The position numbers and the translations under genes are program-made. A stretch of DNA of 64,000 bases from Thalassia testudinum. Its lineage: Eukaryota; Streptophyta; Magnoliopsida; Alismatales; Hydrocharitaceae. The stretch covers positions 18,402,501 through 18,466,500 of the forward strand of contig JAZHRO010000036.1 of NCBI GenBank assembly GCA_037157565.1, in the 5' to 3' direction. The notes under the pieces were generated by a model. The model saw nothing but the letters and a program-made list of their open reading frames with translations. It did not search any database and had not been told where the DNA came from. Positions 33,419-45,364 of this stretch are shown piece after piece (position 1 is the first letter of the stretch; every line of letters starts with the position of its first letter).

Positions 33419-35377
33419 TGTGGAAATCGTGATTTTTAAAAAAAATATCGTAGTATAGTCATGAAATTTCCTTGACAAAAATATTTATAATATCAAAACT
33501 CGACGGATTTTATTCCTTTGAAAACTTAAGTCCCAGTCGTTCGTCTCTGGAAGGTGTGAAAACAAGTGAGGATTTAGATCGACTTAATCTTAACCTAAAT
33601 CTAATCAAACCTAATATTTTTATCTTTTTATGTTTTTTATTTTTATTTTGAAAGTGAAATGAAACCTAGATCTGCTAGCGAAAACCTAGTGACTACGTAC
33701 ATCTAAGTGAGCCATGGTGATCGTACATAGTGTGAACGAGCCTAAGTAACATGAAGATAGGAAATCACAGAAGTAATAATCACAATATGATTTATGCATA
33801 GAAACAAATGTCAATTAACATCTACACTAGAAAGCATATAAATAGAGGAAATCCCACACGCCAAGAAGGTGCCACTAGGGCCATCAGCCTTGTGTGAGGG
33901 TGTAGACTAGACCATGGGTATACAAACCCATCTACACGCCAACCAACAAGAGATGGCCAGCCAAAAGAGGGTGCGTCCTATCTATGGAGAAGAAAGGACA
34001 TGCCCAAGTGAAGAGAGGAGAAGAGGGTGTTGCACCCTAGTGCTCTCCTTCTTGCCACCCACATGAAGATGCCTTGGAAGAACTTCTTCTTTAGCCGTCC
34101 ATGGAGGGGGCCTTGGAGGAGGACGGCCCTAAGGTTTTGGAGGGTGGAAGGGTGTCGCAAGTGGGAGGAGAATGGATGGGAGAGTGAATGAATTTTCGTG
34201 GCTCTCTTCTCTCGGATTTTATGGGAAGGCCTCTCCATTTCAAATGGGTCACCACTTTTGGTAGCTCCCAAAATAGCAAGTGCCACCAATGTAGGATCTA
34301 GGTTAGTGACCAACTAATGAGGGCTAGAATGGGCAAGTGGGATTTAGGAAAGTGTATGTATGTGTAGGTGTAATTTTTGTGGAGTAGGGTAGTGGGTTTG
34401 GTGAATCTAGGTTGGGTTAACCTACATTAAGTGGGTGTGGACCTAATTAGGCTTAGGAAAGTTTAATCGGATAGGAGCGAACCTAATTAGGTCTAGGTCA
34501 AGTCTAATTGGATGTGTGCATGTGATTAGGCTAAAGTAACCCTAATAGGTATAAGTCAATTAGATCCTGGGTGGATCTAATTGGGCTCAGGTGCACCCAA
34601 TCAACTGTAGATGCACCCAATTAGGTATGGGATGGTTCAATTGGGTTAGGGATATGATAAGTAGGGCTATGGATAGTGGACTAGACTTAGGTCTCTAATT
34701 AGGATTCCTAGGGTGTTCGGTGGGGTTCCTAGGACAAAATAGGCAAGATCAGGCTTCTAGCACCAAAGTCAGGAACCAGACAGCAGTATCAGACATCCAG
34801 GATAGTGGTCAGACGTCTTATACTACAAAATTGGATGTCTAGGCAATAAATTGGACGTCCAATTCTGTGTCACTATGAGTTTTGGCTTCCTAGATTGTTA
34901 TTCTGCAAAAATCAGACGTTCAGCCAGATGTCTGAATGTCCTAAAAAGTGCTGGAGAGTGGGTTTTAGGTTTTCTAAGGTGGGTTTTGGTTCCTAAGTGT
35001 TTGGGAGAGGGATAAGGTGGATAAGAACATGGATAGTACTATCCATGTTTGGGTTCTGAGACTAAGGTGTCCTAATGGAGGTGATTTTTAGGTTTGGGAA
35101 GGCTGTCCTAAGGTTTCTAAGGGTAGGAATAAGGTTATCCTCCTCACTCCTCTTATCTGGATCAGTCCTCTTCTTTTATTGCTTTATTCCACTATCTCCA
35201 TCCTAGATCACTTTATTACCTGCAAATAGTAATAAAAACCATTAAATAGTAGGATATCTCATCTTATTCTAAATAGACTGATGCAATGCATGATATGTAA
35301 GATATGAGTGCAATATCCACAAATTAAGCTAAGTTTAAACATTATTTAAGTTGATTAGGAGCCATGATTGCTGTGCA
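33419..35377 (-). mobile_element. 3' LTR of element 4
   Basis: Starts TGTGGAAATCG and ends CTGTGCA beside the polypurine tract. The plus-strand start has the poly-T, 'atatcgtag' type seen in Athila LTR ends, and 62432-64000 is built alike. The U3 part has six AGACGTCT-like motifs (34785-34945) and a run of degenerate 'aattagg' repeats (34440-34640). Confidence 0.65.
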
Positions 35378-35405
35378 ATTATACCCCAATGCCTAAACTT
35401 TGCTA
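35378..35405 (-). other. Polypurine tract of element 4
   Basis: Sense reads AAAGTTTAGGCATTGGGGTA next to the LTR, preceded by 'tagggactagcaaagttt', as in element 2. Confidence 0.75.
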
Positions 35406-37237
35406 GTCCCTAGCAAATACAAGACTAAATTATTCACATAAGGGTACTTAAGAGATTGATTATTTTATCAAGTGTATGCTTAGAGATTTTTCTCCCTTTT
35501 GTTCTCATCCTATGTTCTAGAAATCTAGACAAATGTGAAAGTGTAGCTATGTAGCTTTGCAACGGATTAGAGTGAAAGACCTGATTCACATCTAAAGTCT
35601 GTACTTAACCCCTAATAAAATTCTAGCAGGATAGGCGAACTTCTTCCCTCGGGGTATCCAAGATTTGTTTTTTGAGTTCCACACCAACTTTAAGCTTAGG
35701 TAAAGAATCTTAGAGGGAAAAGATTATATATTTGGTGGCTCACTCTCACTTGGTGCAACATAAAAATTAGTACTTAAGAATCCACATTCCCAAATTATTA
35801 ACTCAACTCAGAGAAAGACGAGAAAAACTATACTCTCTTTTGGTTCCTTTATATTCATTCTCTCTTTCTCTTTTTTTTTCTTTCTTTTTCTTTTTTTTTC
35901 TTTTAGAGCTCACAATCTCATCAGATTCTCACATATGACCTGTATTTGGTGGTCTCACTTAGCATTAACACTTTAATTGAATTCTCATAACCTTAACACT
36001 AAGTTGGATTTCCTCAACCAGTATTCGGGCGATCAGAAACACAGAAAGATAGGTTAAGACTATATTTAGTAGATCTCAAATTTATTTGGTGGTATTGCCT
36101 CAATGCAAATGAAATAAACATTAAATATTCACAAACTCTTTTCTGCTCTTTTCTTCTCTTTTTTCTCTTTTTTTTCTTTTCCTTTTTTCTCTTTTTTTCT
36201 TTTTTTTCCTTTTTCTCATTTTCTAATTTTTTCATTCTTTTTTTTTCATATATAATTTTTCTAACTCAACATAATCTAGCAACACATTCATGAATTTTAC
36301 TGAAGAGGCATTATTAGGGATTGGTGGTACTCAAAAGACATTGGGTGGCTTATTTGGTGGAAGTATCTACTTACGGCACTAAGAGAGACGGATAGGACAG
36401 TGTATTTCTAACCTTGACATCAATACCCTCCTTCAACCGAGGATTCCGTAAAGAATGGTTGTAACCATTTACCTTAGTCCTAATTTTAGGAAAACTCACT
36501 CTCTACGTATTTGCCTTATTTGGTGGCTCTCAAAATTTCATGCAAAAATATATACGCAGGATTCGAGAGCGAAAACTATGCCTAATCACTGAGTGTCATT
36601 ACCTAATTATCTAGGATTCTAGATTCCTTATACTAATCTTAGAGCACTAGTACACTCTACTCTCATCTCACACTATTTGGTAGATTTTTGAAGGAAAATA
36701 TGCCTAGCTTCCAAAACACTATCGAAAGGTTTAAGAAAAGAGGTATTGCTTCTTCTCAACAGACTAAAGACATTTATCAGCCTTCACCGTGAATCCATTG
36801 CAAATTCTACGTGTGTAAAAAATTATACTGAATTCCAGATTACATGAATCAACTAGAGGATAAAATCTCTAATGCATTCTCTTGATAAAAATCTTATTCA
36901 TGAATGCAATATATATAAATGTTATTTGTAACCTTTCAAAGTTGCAGTTCGAAAATTTCCCTAATTCGGGTTATATTCAGCTTGACCCTAAATTTAGAAC
37001 AAAAAGGTGAATGGATGAGTCGAAAGTGGCTATTGCGGATGATTTTTAGCTCCAATGCGAACATTGGAGGTGGAGTCGATTGTTCTTAATTTAAGGACCC
37101 TAAAGTACAATTAGCATGATGTACGAAAAGTTTTTCCTAGGTGTTGGCAAAAAAATTTTCAGTTTACAATTACTACCCCCCCCCCCTCATGCCTACTTTA
37201 TTGCATGTCCTCATGCATGAATATAATGAAAAATTAC
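35406..37237 (-). other. 3' non-coding region of element 4
   Basis: About 1.8 kb without a credible gene. It has C/T tracts on the plus strand at 35862-35903 and 36135-36246, and a poly-C run near 37172 forming a second purine motif (sense GGCATGAGGGGGGG). 'tttggtggct' phrases recur at several places. Confidence 0.6.
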
Positions 37238-38560
37238 TTAAGATAGGGGTAAATGGGTAGAAATCACCTGGAATAGCTCCTGAATTTTGACGTTCCGCTT
37301 ATTCCAACATCTAAAATTGAATATGCAGGGAAAATATGACAAATAAAATATGTTATATATAAGTGCTGAGATTAACGCCTCCAGTTGGACGTACACTGAA
37401 AAAGGATATATCAATACAGTATTAAGAATGGCGAGTAAAATGATAAGAACTTTAATCTCATTCGCCAACGGGCTGCAAATACGGACCAACTGTCCATGAA
37501 TTCCAAACCCAAATAATCGAAAAAATATGTAGATGGGGCATGGGATTATCTGCAGCCAGATGCTACAGAAGAAAGACAGATAAATACGGGTGCCTGGAAG
37601 AAATGAAGGTGAAGGCATCCCAAAGAGGTGATGGAGAATGTGGGTGGTAGGGGTATGGGTAGAGTCATGTGGGGTAAAATCATATGGGTCTTGATAATGG
37701 TGATGAATGGAAGGCATGACACAAGTAGTGTGGTCAGATCTGGAAATCAAGGTCCAGTGATCAGTCTCTGTCTCTACCAAAGATGTTTGGGTATCATCTT
37801 CTTTTATCTCTTTCAAATTTTCCAATGTCAATTCCCAATTATCACATGATTCCCCAAAATTTTTAGCTTCCTCTGATAACTCATCATATGTTATCCCCAA
37901 CAGTATTTGAATATCCTTTTCATAAGGGGATATTTCCTTCTCACTTAGATGAAATTGGTCGTTAGATTCAGTAGTGAGTCCCTCCGTGAAAGTGGAATGG
38001 ACTGAATCATTGATTGAGGAGTTGTTACAGTCTTTTTGATTTTGTTGCTCCGTGTATGAGATCATTTGAATTAATTCATCAATGTCACCATGGGCATTCT
38101 CAAACACAACAAAATCGTATTCAGGTCCCTTAATACTTGGTTCCTCAAAATGAAATGATTGGTACTCAGGCCCTAAATCAATATCAAGATTCTCGAATAA
38201 ATCTCCATTCTCGACTTTAATAAGATTATCAATATCATCCACCTCGAGTGTTTGATCAACAGAGTCCTGCATGACCACCACCGAATTATAAATCGGTTGT
38301 GACACACCTAACCCAAATTCAAACAATTATGATTTTTGTTGCTCATCCCAGATTCTATGAAGCTCTTTCCTTAGATCATCATATTCTCTTGCAATAGCTT
38401 CTTTCATTTCATGAATCATTTTGATCAATTGAGTAATCTGGGATTCATTGCAAGGGGCAGTGGTTTGAATTGGGCTAGGTCGATCAAGATAGTCAACCAT
38501 ACTATCAATGATTTGATCTGGTATTGAGGGTGACTTATGTGATCTAGTGGATTATTGATT
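37238..38560 (-). pseudogene. Element 4 acidic C-terminal region after protease
   Basis: A 362-codon open frame (37238-38326) plus about 70 codons upstream, broken by a stop near 38327. The upstream piece reads SQITQLIKMIHEMKEA and REYDDLRKELHRIWDEQQ. The same wording occurs on the plus strand at 44033-44130, so this is an element domain and not a host gene. The middle is Asp/Glu-rich. The last 120 residues contain hydrophobic runs (near residues 255-345) that could span a membrane, but these may be non-coding sequence read through. Function unknown. Confidence 0.6.
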
Positions 38561-39203
38561 CAGGTCATGTGGTTCTACCCAGGTGTCAATTGCCATAGTT
38601 TCTTCCAAATTACCCTCTGAATCACTTTCCATGTCATCCAGAAAATACCCTGACTTCGTTTTCTTAGTAGCTGCATAAATATCAAAGTGAATCTTCTCAT
38701 TGTCGCTACTCATCTCCATACATCCTGAGTAAACAATCAATCCATGCATTGGCAGTAGGAAAGAAAGGTCGATCCAGAAGGATGGGTGAATTATTTAGCT
38801 TTTCCAGTATATCCATGTCCAAAACAATAAAATCAACTGGAAAACTAAGACCTTGCAGTTTGATAATCACATCCTGAACTACCCCCTTAGGTATTTTGAT
38901 GGAGCCATCTGCCATTCTAATGGTGACAGGTGTGTGGTGCAGATCTCCAAGTCTAGTGAAGTCAAAAAGGGCGGTAGGAATCAAGCTAATGGAAGACCCT
39001 AGATCTACAAGGGCTCTATTGAAGGTGAATCCCTTGATGGCACAAGATATGAAAGGTTTTCCAGGGTCGGTCTTTTTGGGTGGTAGAGTGCCAGAAACAC
39101 ATGCACTTATGTTAGCTGATAAAACCACCTCTTTAGGTGTGCAAGTCTTTTTCTTCTTTTGTGACTCTTTCTTTAAAGCCTCAGGAAAGGGTAAATAGGT
39201 CAA
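38561..39203 (-). pseudogene. Element 4 aspartic protease
   Basis: The active site FNRALVDLGSSISLIPTALF keeps the catalytic Asp (residue 67, codon about 39003-39005). It is followed by VTIRMADGSIKIPKGVVQDV, LSFPVDFIVLDMD and ILLDRPFFPTANAWIDC, the retroviral-type protease fold as in Athila. The frame shifts near 38720 into an acidic tail (IYAATKKTKSGYFLDDMESD). No RT follows, where Athila would have it within 400 bp. Confidence 0.8.
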
Positions 39204-39227
39204 ATCAACTTCAGAAGCCTTTTTCTT

Positions 39228-40322
39228 CTATCTGTCCTTAGAGTCTGAGTCAGAGCTGGATGTGGGTTTGGTCTTATAATTTTTGGTTGAACCCGAATCA
39301 GATCGTTTGGGTGGGCTCTTAGCTTTTCTCTTCCTTTTAGAGACCACAAATTTGGCCCCCGCACAATGGCATGTATGATAGATTGGAGGAGGGGTTGGAA
39401 GAATAGGTGGAGAATAGGAGTGAAAAGGCATTTGCATCCGGGGATAAAGTGATTTTTGAAGATTCTTGATTTGATCCCCTTGAGATTTCACTTGATTTTC
39501 CAACTTAGTCAGCCTTTCTTCATTTTTCTTATCAAAGTTCAACAAAATGATATCTTCAAGGGTGGTTGTGGGTTGGGTTAGACTAAATGGTTGCCCTAAA
39601 GTGGATTGAGTGGAATACCGGGTTGGCCTAGATTGATGTTCAATCTGAGTTGGTCTCTATGGTGGCCATGAAAGATCAGGATTGTTTCTCCACTCAGGGT
39701 TATATGAATCTGGATATGAATCAATAAGTGTATCATCCTAAGTGGGGCTGACTATAGAAGGAGTTGATTGAGAACCTGTTATGTGGTCCTGTACTTGTGA
39801 TCCATTATTCCAATTTCTTAGTGATATATCATCAGGTACAAGTGTATCAAAAATGGTGCATTCCTCAAATGATCTACCCAAATCACAGATTAGGTCCAAA
39901 GGTGCCTTTTGGGTTGGCTGAGTCCAGAATGCCTCCCCATGGTAGCAAGAATCAGTAAAGTAGCTAGTGGATCCAAAATATGGGTCACAAGACCCACTAG
40001 GCTGGTTGTTCCAAGTCTCTTGTTCTTGGGAGGAGTGATAAGATTGAGATTGTGCCTGGGATTGTCTAATTTGCTCCAGGAGCTTGGCACATTGATCTAT
40101 ATAGTCCTTGTTATATTCCTGGAATTCAGCAACTATGGCTTTCAATTGGTTCTAATCTAGATAAGGGTCAGATCCGTGAGGTCCAGGTTTTAAATAAGCT
40201 GGGGGATAAGGATGATCATATCCCAGCTAATTAGGATGAGTCTCCCAACCAGGAGGAGTCGAAATCATGGTTGGGTTGGGAGATGGAGGACCCTGAGGGT
40301 CAAAAGAATGATATGGGTTCAT
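39228..40322 (-). pseudogene. Element 4 gag-like region lacking a capsid domain
   Basis: A possible start is the ATG at 40320-40322 (MNPYHSFDPQGPPSPN). The N-terminal part is Gln/Ser/Pro-rich with a helical stretch (VAEFQEYNKDYIDQCAKLLE). Next comes the Athila gag signature NPEWRNNPDLSW near 39690, then a coiled-coil-like NEERLTKLENQVKSQGDQIK (39480-39540) and a Lys/Ser-rich tail. Stops near 40155 and 39738. The capsid blocks seen in elements 2, 3 and 5 (FPFSL...HW, ITTW, ALRRAI) are absent from all three frames as far as I can read. Confidence 0.65.
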
Positions 40323-41974
40323 GGATATTTAAGAAAAGACGCGGATAGAGATAAGAGATAGTATTCCTTAGGAAGACACAACCAGCTACAAGGGGCTGGT
40401 GAAATTAAGGCAAAGGCCTAAGAAGAAAGATGAGAGAGCCCCAAATCAAGCAAACAAGCTAGCCTTAAATTGTATACCCTAATTGAACCTAAACCTGGTA
40501 TCCTGAAATGGAACTGGGTTAAACCAACCCTTGAATTACTTAGCTGACCAGAATGGTGGAACCCCCTAGGACACCCTGCACGGCGGGACACTACTAGAGG
40601 TTAACGCGATTACCGCACTTTCCTTTCTTATCACCAGTTGGTCCAAATAGACAAGGCCTTGGTTTTTACCCAATTAAATTTCAATTACCAAGTAATTTAG
40701 TCCTACCTAGGGCACATCTACTTAGTTTTAGGCTTGGGCTTAGAGTGCTCTTGGAATGTGATTGGGTGTTTTGGGGGTGTTGCCCATTTGTGAGTGTGAA
40801 GTGCACAGACAAAGGATTTTTAATACAAGCTTTAATTGGGGTAGTGGATTTTATGGTTCAAGTGCTTGTATTAATTTTTTTCTTTTAGGGTTTCCTTGTT
40901 TAAGTCAATTCAAACAAGATTGTGATGGAGCATGCAACAGTTTTTGCAAGTCCCAATTGTTATATGAATTTCTTTTTAGTATGGCATGTAAATATGCTCT
41001 ACCTTAGTGTGGAAACCCTAATATCAGATAGGTCTATATGATGCTTTTAAGTCTAATAAGGTAGAAGTGGTGCGACCCAATCAAGGAAAACAATGGTCCT
41101 AATGCACCACTACTAAATGAAATAGACCTAAGTGGTTGCCTAAGTTGCAATGCAAATCAATTTCAAATCAAGTGGGTGAGGGGGTAGACAACCAATCAAA
41201 GCAAATCCCCTCTCATGCAATCACACACAAATCAGGCTCAAATGGGTTTGTTTTGGGTCTCTAAATTTAAACCCTAATGTGAAACACCTATGGTTTATAC
41301 TTCTAACAATCAGCAGTCAGACTTTAGTCCGACTTGAAATCACTCCCCAAATCAGTAAATAAATCAAAATAAGATGAAATTTGGTAGAGATCTTTTTTCA
41401 ATAAGTTTTTCAAAGAATATTTTTTTAAGATTTTTACCATTTCATGCAATTTCTCAAGAATTTTTCAATGTCAAAAGGTCAAATAGGCTAGATAGACCCC
41501 CTGCGAGTAATGCAATTTGAAACAATATCAAAAGAAATCCAAAAATTCTTGAAAATTTATAGAAACAACTAGCTTTCAATGGCTTTCCAACCCCACAAAT
41601 TTCAAAGAGATCTGATTTATGTAGAGGTCAGAACTAACGTTTAAAGTTATATAAAATCAGAGTGCAGACTTTTCTGACCCCTTCCACTGTGCGAATTTTT
41701 AAAATTCGTACAGTGTGAATTTTTCGAAATAAAAGGTGGCGCTAGAAAGCTGGTTTGAAAACTTAATATCGGACCGGATCCTAAGATTTTTGGATGCCTA
41801 ATTTGATGGCAATAAATTTTTTAAAATCGTCAACAATTTCTGGCAAGATTTCCAAATCTGACTTTGGTGTGTTTAAATAGTTTCCAAGTTAAAACACACA
41901 CCAAAGAAAGAAAAAAATTTGTAAATTCAAATTTGAAAATTTGAATTTAAAATTTATTTATTTATTTATCGGTC
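40323..41974 (-). other. Leader of element 4 and uncertain junction
   Basis: Non-coding. The segment 40556-40615 ('ccccctaggacaccctgcac' region) recurs in reverse at 45085-45130. No primer-binding site could be found up to 41974, so the true 5' end may be deleted. Confidence 0.45.
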
Positions 41975-43990
41975 CAAGTTAATCAGGTGAGTGCCAAACC
42001 CACATAAGCAGTGTCATGGGCGAGGCAAGTGTCGGGTGAGAGGGGACCTCACCCCCGTGTGTTGAGGCGATATGCCTACAACACAAAATCAACTTATGCG
42101 GCTGCATATCTTCATGCGCTTCCGAGGTGGGATTAAATGTCCCACCTTCCTCGCATGCGCTTGCGGCTGTGAAGGTGTCCTCGAATTGGAGTCGCAGCTG
42201 CACCTTTTCCTCCTAATTGGGAACCTAGAGACCTCCATAGAGCTATTCCGCGTCACCTAGAGCAGTTCTTGGTGAAGAACACGGTCGGAGAAGTATGAAC
42301 GACGTCGAAGAAGATGGTGGCGGCGGCGGAGCTCCGATTGGACCTGAAACACAATAATACAACCTTGCGGCCACGTCAAAATAGCTCAGGAGGATCGCTG
42401 GTCGTCGACGAATGCAATGGTGGTGGTGGCATGCTATAAGGAGGTGTGTGTGCGTGTGGCAAAGTCAGCGAAGGTGTTGCGAGGGTGGGTTGGTCGGTGG
42501 AGCGATGGAGAGGGTGAATGCCCTAATTGATAGAGGGCTTTTGTTGAGGAATTCATAGCGATGCTAATGGGAGCGATAGCAGCAAGGTTCGTGTGGTGGA
42601 GCAGCGATTGGGCGTCGCCGGAGCTTCGCCAGAGCAGAAGAAGACGGAGGGGGACATGTGGTTGGCGATCGTTTTGAGAGATAAAAAGAGGGAAAAGGAA
42701 GTAGGGAGAGAGATAAGTCTACCAGACCTAATTTAGGGATGAAAAGGGAAGGGATACGACGCCGGTGTGATTGTCGGCGCCGTGGAAGATGAAACCTCCT
42801 TAGATGGACGATGGCGAAGAACAAGGAAGATGGCCCCAACTTTGGCACACCAGGAGCAGATGAAGGTGAGGAAGGTCGTGGTCTGGCCAATTTGGTCGTT
42901 GGCTGGTCGTAGGACGACGGGGAAGAGGTCCGCCGGAGCTAAGTTGTAGGAGGGCCGGAGGCGGAGTTTCGAAGAGGTTTGTGGCCCTAAAACTAGCTAA
43001 GGAGAACGAGCAGGCCCTGGGGTTTCTTTTATAGGCCTCAGGGAGCGGTTAGAGCTTGGGAAGCAAGCTTCCCAAGCTTGGAAGGCTCCCCGGAGTTGGA
43101 AACCTAAAGATACCTGAATCTCTCATGCGTTCGCATGAGAGATTGGGAAGGTTGTTGGGCTTCGGATCTGATTCATTGGAAAGAGGACTCCTCAAGGAAT
43201 CTCCCTTCCAATTTTGGAAGGGATTGAGCGAGAAATCAGGGAGATCTTCCCATTTGAAAGTTGCCGAAGTTGTAGGATTAGGAGTTGAGGGCAGCAGGGA
43301 CCTTTTTGTGAAGAAGACGACAAAGATGGGGGGCTATTTGTAAGAAATTCAAAAGTTAGGGGCATGTGTGTGAGATAAAAGAGTTAGACATGACCAAATT
43401 ACAAACTAGGTCAAGATGATCTCAGATTGGGTCCAAATTTTGGTACAAACCTAATTTGGACCTAAGGAATCCAATAGTAAAGTTGGATTTTGATTTTGAC
43501 CTAGTTTGACTAGATAATTTATGAAAAAATCTAAATTAGAGCAAAAGTCTATCTATGACTTTGTTTTTTGTCAAGACGGGTTCCAATGGTCAAATCAAAC
43601 ATACCAAACCCTAAAGAATATTTTCTATGAATTTTATAAGGTTTAGGCAAATTTTATCCTGACCAGAACCTCAGTTAATTAAGCGGGTCTATTTTTAGGA
43701 TTTCGGAAGTCATCTAATTCTCGTAATGCGCAAAAACCATTTTCTGTTTGTTCTAACCCACTTGTTAGACTCTTATAACCATTTGACCCTTAATTAACGC
43801 CTGGAGAAACCCCGTGATTATACTGCAATTGAGATATATTGTTAACATTGCAGTTTTAACCTTGGTTTCCTGTATTTCCCTCATAATGGATTTGCAATGA
43901 ATTATGACCTTCTTATGGTTATGTAGGAGCATTTATTAATGAAAATTGACTAAATAAAGCTAGATATGGCTGATGATGACATTATCATCA
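41975..43990 (-). repeat. LTR-like dispersed repeat, copy 1
   Basis: Collinear with 58695-60707 over about 2 kb. Shared parts include 'acacaaaatcaac', 'gtgggactaaa'-like, 'gcgtcaaaa.agctcaggagg', 'gtcaagatg', 'aaattttggtacaaacctaa' and the common end 'ttatcatca'. The minus strand has CTATAAAAG near 43027-43035, so a minus-oriented LTR is likely. No gag or pol of its own is attached, which suggests a solo LTR. The left border is uncertain. A 13-bp-arm palindrome lies at 43117-43144. Confidence 0.55.
43117..43144. repeat. Palindrome with 13-bp arms
   Basis: 43117-43129 and 43132-43144 are exact reverse complements with a two-base loop, located in the LTR-like repeat. The second copy of the repeat has only a decayed version near 59835. 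Confidence 0.9.
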
Positions 43991-45364
43991 CCTATTCACA
44001 CCCCAACTCCTCGCAAGGACTCACAGATCACTCAGTTGATCCAAATGATTTAGGAAGCAAAAGAAGCTAGTGAAAGGGAATACGATGATGTGAGAAAGGA
44101 ATTTCATAGTCTCTGGGATGAGCGATAGAAAGCCCAAGCCATCACCTCTGGGTGCCCAGAATCCAGTTGGAGTGTGCAACAATCTGGTAGGGAGCCACTT
44201 AGAGTTGAGGGTCCAACATCAGGAATGACCTATTTCCAACTCGAGCTCACTCATGCACCACCCCTTTGATTATCCAGAGTAGATCTACCCTAGGCCTCCA
44301 TCCCCCTTAAGACCCATGTCTTTCATATCTAACTCACATTCTGGGGCTACAAACACCCAAATCATCACTAAGGAGCCGCCCTCGGACTCAACCACTTTTG
44401 AGGTTACAACAAATGGTAGCGAAGTGCAATGATACAGTTGCGAGTTATCTACATCAGGTCCAGACCACTACTGATCCGAGGCCAAATCCACCCAAATCAT
44501 CACTGAGGAGCCACCCTTGAACTCACAACCTCTTTTGAGGTTACAACAAATGGTAGTGAAGTACAAGGTTACGATTGCGAGTTACCTACATCAAGTCCAG
44601 ACCACTACTGATCCGGTGTGGAGGCAGACTTTGATCACAACCCAAGAATCTCTACTGATAGCCCTTCAGAAGTTGGAACCCTTGACTAGGATGACTCTAC
44701 AAAATCATGTACTTCAAGACATACTCCTACTGCAATATCAAGTCTAGACTAGCCTTGATGACCCTAGGGAGCTTGATATGGTTAGACCCCATGTTGAAAC
44801 ACCTAAGGAACCATCACAGATCCCAGATTCTGAGGTTATTGTTGAGGATTCTTTGGGTCAAACACCCGAAGTGGATGATAGTGATGTCTCAAAGAGCGAT
44901 GACAAGATGAAAGAGGATTCTATGGAAGAGACATCTGATGGGGTCATGGAAGCTAATTGTGACACACTTGGAATTGAATCATCTGGAAACCCCATCCTGA
45001 AAGATGATAGAGAAAGGGTTGATATTCTCAAGATTGAAGTGAAATGAAAATATGAAGACAAGGTCGGTGCAGTAACCACGTTAACCCTTACTAGTGCCCC
45101 ACCATGTGGGGTGTCCTAGGGGGTCCCACCCTTCTAGCAAGAAAAATAATTCATGGGTCACATAAGTTAGCTAGGGCTAGTGAATTTTTTCTTTTTTGTT
45201 TGAAAACAAGAAAGGACCACTACCGATCATAGTAGTTGTGCAAATTTATTGAAATAAATAAATTTTTACAAGGATGCTAGCCACAATCTGGCACGGGCTA
45301 CTGAAATTTAGAATAGGTCAAATAGGTGCAACCTTTTAGAGGCTAGATCTGATTAGTTGATTTA
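43991..45364 (+). pseudogene. Plus-strand fragment of an element 4-like C-terminal region
   Basis: Begins with DSQITQLIQMI and EYDDVRKEFHSLWDER (44027-44128), matching element 4 at about 38330-38440, but in the opposite orientation. An acidic stretch follows (44778-45047, with PEVDDSDVSKSDDKMKEDS) and then a segment at 45085-45130 that matches the element 4 leader in reverse. It holds a 135-bp tandem duplication (44354-44621). The remaining 45140-45364 is AT-rich and unassigned. Confidence 0.6.
44354..44621 (+). repeat. 135-bp tandem duplication
   Basis: The unit beginning 'cacccaaatcatcact' at 44354 starts again at 44489, and both copies run to 'ccactactgatccg'. They differ at a dozen or so bases. 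A period of 135 is 45 codons and so keeps the reading frame. Confidence 0.85.

Larger units (their letters stand above)
33419..41970 (-). mobile_element. Element 4: Athila-related, non-autonomous (gag C-terminus and protease only)
   Basis: Minus-strand order: leader, gag-like region, protease, acidic C-terminal extension, 3' non-coding region with purine motifs, polypurine tract and 3' LTR. No capsid, RT, RNase H or integrase wording is found between 37238 and 40322 in any frame. The 5' LTR and PBS are not visible, and the right border near 41970 is a guess. The protease and the gag signature NPEWRNNPDLSW tie it to Athila. Confidence 0.68.

Noticed and set aside
37238..38326. 362-codon frame as a host gene
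   Set aside because: Position after a protease, similarity to the plus-strand fragment at 44027, and no intron or start context point to a retrotransposon domain.
42564..42890. 108-codon Pro-rich frame
   Set aside because: It lies in the dispersed LTR-like repeat, and the other copy does not keep the frame.
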